From: Bacteroidales bacterium UBA1208
Lineage (GTDB): Bacteria > Bacteroidota > Bacteroidia > Bacteroidales > P3
DNA: 37,316 nucleotides
Direction of reading: 5' to 3'
Assembly: GCA_002309955.1 (NCBI GenBank)
Contig: DBXQ01000070.1
Span: 1-37,316, forward strand
The position numbers were made by a program, and so were the translations under genes. Shown here piece after piece: positions 34,631-37,316 of the stretch. Under the pieces are notes generated by a model. The model saw only the letters and a list, made by a program, of their open reading frames with translations. It was not told the origin of the DNA and did not search any database. The stretch's first letter is position 1; every line of letters starts with the position of its first letter.

Positions 34631-36958
34631 ATGAAGAGACGTTGCTTGTTTTTATTTGCCATGACTCTGGCATGGGGCATGGGGATAAAGGCCCAAGGCC
34701 ATTTCACCGAACACGATACCATTGATGTATTGCATTACGATATCAGTCTCGTCATGGGGCACCTCCAACCACAGCACATGCAAGGATGGTGCGAGGTGAC
34801 GGTACGCATGCTGCAACCTTCGACCGAAGTGGGGTTGGGTTTGATGTATGCCACCATCGATTCGGTGCAGGTGAACGGCCAGACGTTGGGCAGCCGCGAG
34901 TTCAGCTATGACCAGAAAGCGTTGCAGATACCCGTTGGCAACGCTGCCACAGGCGACACTTTCCGTCTGAAAATTTATTACGGAAGCCAAGGGTGGGTAG
35001 GAACCGATGGCGGCATGTGGTGCGAGGATGACCTATACTACAATCTCGGCGAGGACCGTCGCATACGCCCTTTCAGCATGGGCAGGAGCTGGTTTCCTTG
35101 CAGCGACAGCGTGTATGACCGGGCAACGTATTCATTCCACATCACGGTGGCTCCGGGATGGACAGCCGTGTGCAGCGGTGAACAGACCGGCATAGAGGAA
35201 AACGCCGACAGCAGCAGGACGTTCCATTTTGCATTGCAACATCCCGTGTCGACCTATCAGGTGGGCTGCAATGCAGCACCCTACAGGGTGTATCAGCTGC
35301 AAGCCGAGGGGATTTATGGCACATATCCGCTTCAGGTAGCCTGTATAGACAGAGACAGTGCCCAAGTGGCAAACGATTTCAGTGCCTTCAATCAGACGTT
35401 GCAATTATATGAGCGTTTGTTTGGACCTTACCGATGGGAGAATATCAGATTCAGCGAAGGGGGGCCAAACGCAGGCATGGAACATGTCAATGACATCTGT
35501 ATCAGTTTCTTCTACTATGATATGTTTTATCTGTTAGACCATGAGTTTGCCCATCAGTGGTTTGGCAACCTGATTACTTGCGCCCATTTGCGCGACATGT
35601 GGTTTAATGAAGGCGGGGCTACATTTGCCGACCAACTGGCATCGACGAATCGCAGAAACGACAACTATGACGTTGTTGAAAGGAAACGGATAGCCATGGT
35701 GGAGGCTCCTGTGAGAGAGAATGGTTATCACCCACTATGCGGTATGCCCAACCGATATTCGTTCCTCTATACCACCTATTACAAAGGAGCGCAGGTCTTT
35801 CACGACTTACGGAATCTGCTGGGAGATACAACATTCTTTACCATGATGCAGACCCTGCTGCAACACAACGCCTATACCAACATGGATAGCTACCAGCTGC
35901 GCGATTCGATGAGCCTGTATAGCGGAGTGGACTTGACCGATTTTTACGATTTCCATATTTTCGGCACAGGATTTTCCAGTTATACAGTGGACTCACTTCG
36001 AACTACCGAAGGGGTCACACACTTGTGGCTGCATCAACGCTTGTGGCATGCTGCCGACTACTGCCGTCAGGCTCGTGTGCCAGTGACCTTTTTCTCACAA
36101 GAGGGCGACACGATGACATGCCAGGTGGTCAGTAGCGGCCATTATGCCGAAGGCGAGTGCCGACTGCCTTTCACACCGGCTTATGCCATAGTGGATTACT
36201 ACTACAAGACGGCAAGTGCCAATTTCTCAAATCTTTTCACGCTCACCTCGAAGACCCAAGTGGCCTCATACGATACTCATTTCATTATCGAGCCAACATC
36301 GATTAACGATACTGTGGACTTGGTTGTGACAATGGCACTTGGAACAAACGACGAGGAACCTATTCCAGGGGTGAAACGATGGGACTATCGCAGATGGTAT
36401 GTCAACGGCAATTACGACAATAATTTTAATGCCAAAACGGGGTTCATGTTTGGACAAAACAGTCCTGTCCATGACCAGGAGTTTTACTTTGGTTCTGCAA
36501 CCAAGGATTCCCTGCGACTATTCTACAGAAAAGATGCTTCACAACCTTGGAAGATGAGGAAAACGGCGACCATTGAACATAGTTCATCCGTGGTATCGCG
36601 GACTGACTATATGCAGATTATCGGCACACCGCTGAGAGGCGAATTTATAATGGCCGTGGTTGACACCGCCCTGCTTGACATAAACGACGATGCCTCCCAT
36701 GCACAGCAGACAAGCCCCAAGTTGTCGGTATCGCCGAACCCTGCTGCCGACTATATGGAGGTGGCTTTCAACGCACATGGAGCCGAACATAGACAATGCC
36801 GCATTGTTGTAGTCAACGCCTCTGGGAAAAGGGTTTTAGAGATGCGTCCAGAACACCACACCACAAGAGTTGCCACCAAAGACTGGCCCGCAGGAATTTA
36901 TTTCGTGACGCTGACCAGTCCTTCGGGGTCAGCCACAAAAAAACTAATTGTGCAATAG
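34631..36958 (+). CDS. Secreted M1-type metallopeptidase with T9SS sorting domain
   Basis: The product has 775 residues with a signal peptide ending IKAQG. The N-terminal beta domain resembles aminopeptidase N (HYDISLVMGHL). The catalytic domain carries the gluzincin motif HEFAH (304-308) and, 18 residues later, E327 in WFNEGGATF, which together bind zinc. The usual GAMEN substrate motif is replaced by GMEHVN (282-287). After the alpha-helical part (about 400-470) a beta-rich region leads to a T9SS C-terminal sorting domain (about 695-775: LSVSPNPAADYMEVAF, GKRVLEM, WPAGIYFVTL, KKLIVQ). The enzyme should therefore cross the outer membrane by the T9SS and be processed by PorU. It probably supplies amino acids or peptides from extracellular protein. 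Confidence 0.93.
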   Translation: MKRRCLFLFAMTLAWGMGIKAQGHFTEHDTIDVLHYDISLVMGHLQPQHMQGWCEVTVRMLQPSTEVGLGLMYATIDSVQVNGQTLGSREFSYDQKALQIPVGNAATGDTFRLKIYYGSQGWVGTDGGMWCEDDLYYNLGEDRRIRPFSMGRSWFPCSDSVYDRATYSFHITVAPGWTAVCSGEQTGIEENADSSRTFHFALQHPVSTYQVGCNAAPYRVYQLQAEGIYGTYPLQVACIDRDSAQVANDFSAFNQTLQLYERLFGPYRWENIRFSEGGPNAGMEHVNDICISFFYYDMFYLLDHEFAHQWFGNLITCAHLRDMWFNEGGATFADQLASTNRRNDNYDVVERKRIAMVEAPVRENGYHPLCGMPNRYSFLYTTYYKGAQVFHDLRNLLGDTTFFTMMQTLLQHNAYTNMDSYQLRDSMSLYSGVDLTDFYDFHIFGTGFSSYTVDSLRTTEGVTHLWLHQRLWHAADYCRQARVPVTFFSQEGDTMTCQVVSSGHYAEGECRLPFTPAYAIVDYYYKTASANFSNLFTLTSKTQVASYDTHFIIEPTSINDTVDLVVTMALGTNDEEPIPGVKRWDYRRWYVNGNYDNNFNAKTGFMFGQNSPVHDQEFYFGSATKDSLRLFYRKDASQPWKMRKTATIEHSSSVVSRTDYMQIIGTPLRGEFIMAVVDTALLDINDDASHAQQTSPKLSVSPNPAADYMEVAFNAHGAEHRQCRIVVVNASGKRVLEMRPEHHTTRVATKDWPAGIYFVTLTSPSGSATKKLIVQ

Positions 36959-37002
36959 CTCTCCTAAAAAAATTATTCGTGTCCGGTAAACACACTTAAG
37001 GA

Positions 37003-37213
37003 GACTTCTATAAATCATCCCGGAGGGGTGAGATATGAATAACACCGTACACGCCACAGGCGCAGTACTGTGATTCTATAGCGTATCGAGATGGGTTCTA
37101 TCAATTCCCTTTTGGGAACGCGTATCCATGCTGAGATTCTCTTGCCCGATAACCCCACATGGTGAGTGTGGGGTTATTGAGAGTTTGCCTCTTCGAGACG
37201 ATTTATAGAAGTC
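37003..37213. mobile_element. 211-bp MITE-like element with 14-bp terminal inverted repeats
   Basis: GACTTCTATAAATC (37003-37016) and GATTTATAGAAGTC (37200-37213) are perfect reverse complements at the ends. Inside are a perfect 11-bp stem ATAACCCCACA/TGTGGGGTTAT (37149-37159 with 37167-37177, 7-nt loop), TTCCC/GGGAA (37105-37109 with 37114-37118) and smaller stems. There is no open frame of note. The layout fits a nonautonomous transposable element or a dispersed structured RNA; no target-site duplication is obvious. Confidence 0.6.
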
Positions 37214-37258
37214 CCATTAATCTATATTGGTGATAATTCGTGTTGAATGCGGGAATCG

Positions 37259-37293
37259 ATTAACGGATTAACACATTTACGCATTAACGAATT
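37259..37293. repeat. 8-bp tandem repeat
   Basis: Four 8-bp units and a part: ATTAACGG, ATTAACAC, ATTTACGC, ATTAACGA, ATT. It is noncoding and lies at the end of the window. Confidence 0.6.
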
Positions 37294-37316
37294 GCACTAC
37301 TTCTTCTCCCCTTGGA

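Larger units (their letters stand above)
36959..37316. other. Noncoding right end with repeat elements
   Basis: No gene is visible. It contains a 211-bp element with terminal inverted repeats (37003-37213), a 14-mer shared with 14059-14072 (37231-37244) and an 8-bp tandem repeat (37259-37293). Confidence 0.65.

Overview
The window reads as chromosomal DNA of a Bacteroidota bacterium, most likely Bacteroidales. The evidence is a set of type IX secretion (T9SS) genes (gldJ-like, porP/sprF-like, porU, porV), a murF-alr fusion, an OstA-like protein, an nfeD-floA pair, a T9SS-type C-terminal sorting domain, two exact TATCTTTG boxes matching the Bacteroidota -7 promoter element TAnnTTTG, and few Shine-Dalgarno sequences. 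No rRNA, tRNA, CRISPR array or transposase gene was recognised.

Region 1 (1-13601, all minus strand, transcribed right to left) is an accessory block of four very large or secreted proteins: a beta-helix-like protein, a 2013-residue protein with WFDED repeats and CARDB-like domains, a 1372-residue RHS/YD-repeat protein with an AT-rich C-terminal tip, and a multidomain adhesin-like protein that runs off the left edge. The last two genes carry an unusual family of 7-bp tandem repeats translated in frame. A putative 5' leader upstream (13710-13814) contains a deeply nested inverted repeat.

Region 2 (13602-14552) is noncoding and holds hairpins, including one copy of a 68-nt dispersed hairpin repeat whose second copy lies at 31696-31763.

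Region 3 (14553-22863, minus strand) is housekeeping: murF-alr, a DUF2851 gene, dnaJ and grpE with a clear terminator, an OstA-like gene with its own promoter, and a lipoprotein.

Region 4 (22990-31437) is a divergent T9SS locus. A gldJ-like and a porP/sprF-like gene point left, and porU, porV, ispF and clpS point right. The shared 366-bp intergenic region contains a 15-bp palindrome. The T9SS would export and process proteins such as the secreted M1 peptidase in region 5 and possibly the products of region 1.

Region 5 (32050-36958, plus strand) has an nfeD-floA membrane pair, a secreted metallophosphoesterase and an M1-type peptidase with a T9SS sorting domain. The right end (36959-37316) is noncoding and contains a 211-bp element bounded by perfect 14-bp terminal inverted repeats, followed by an 8-bp tandem repeat.

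All functions are inferred from reading the sequence; no database search was possible.
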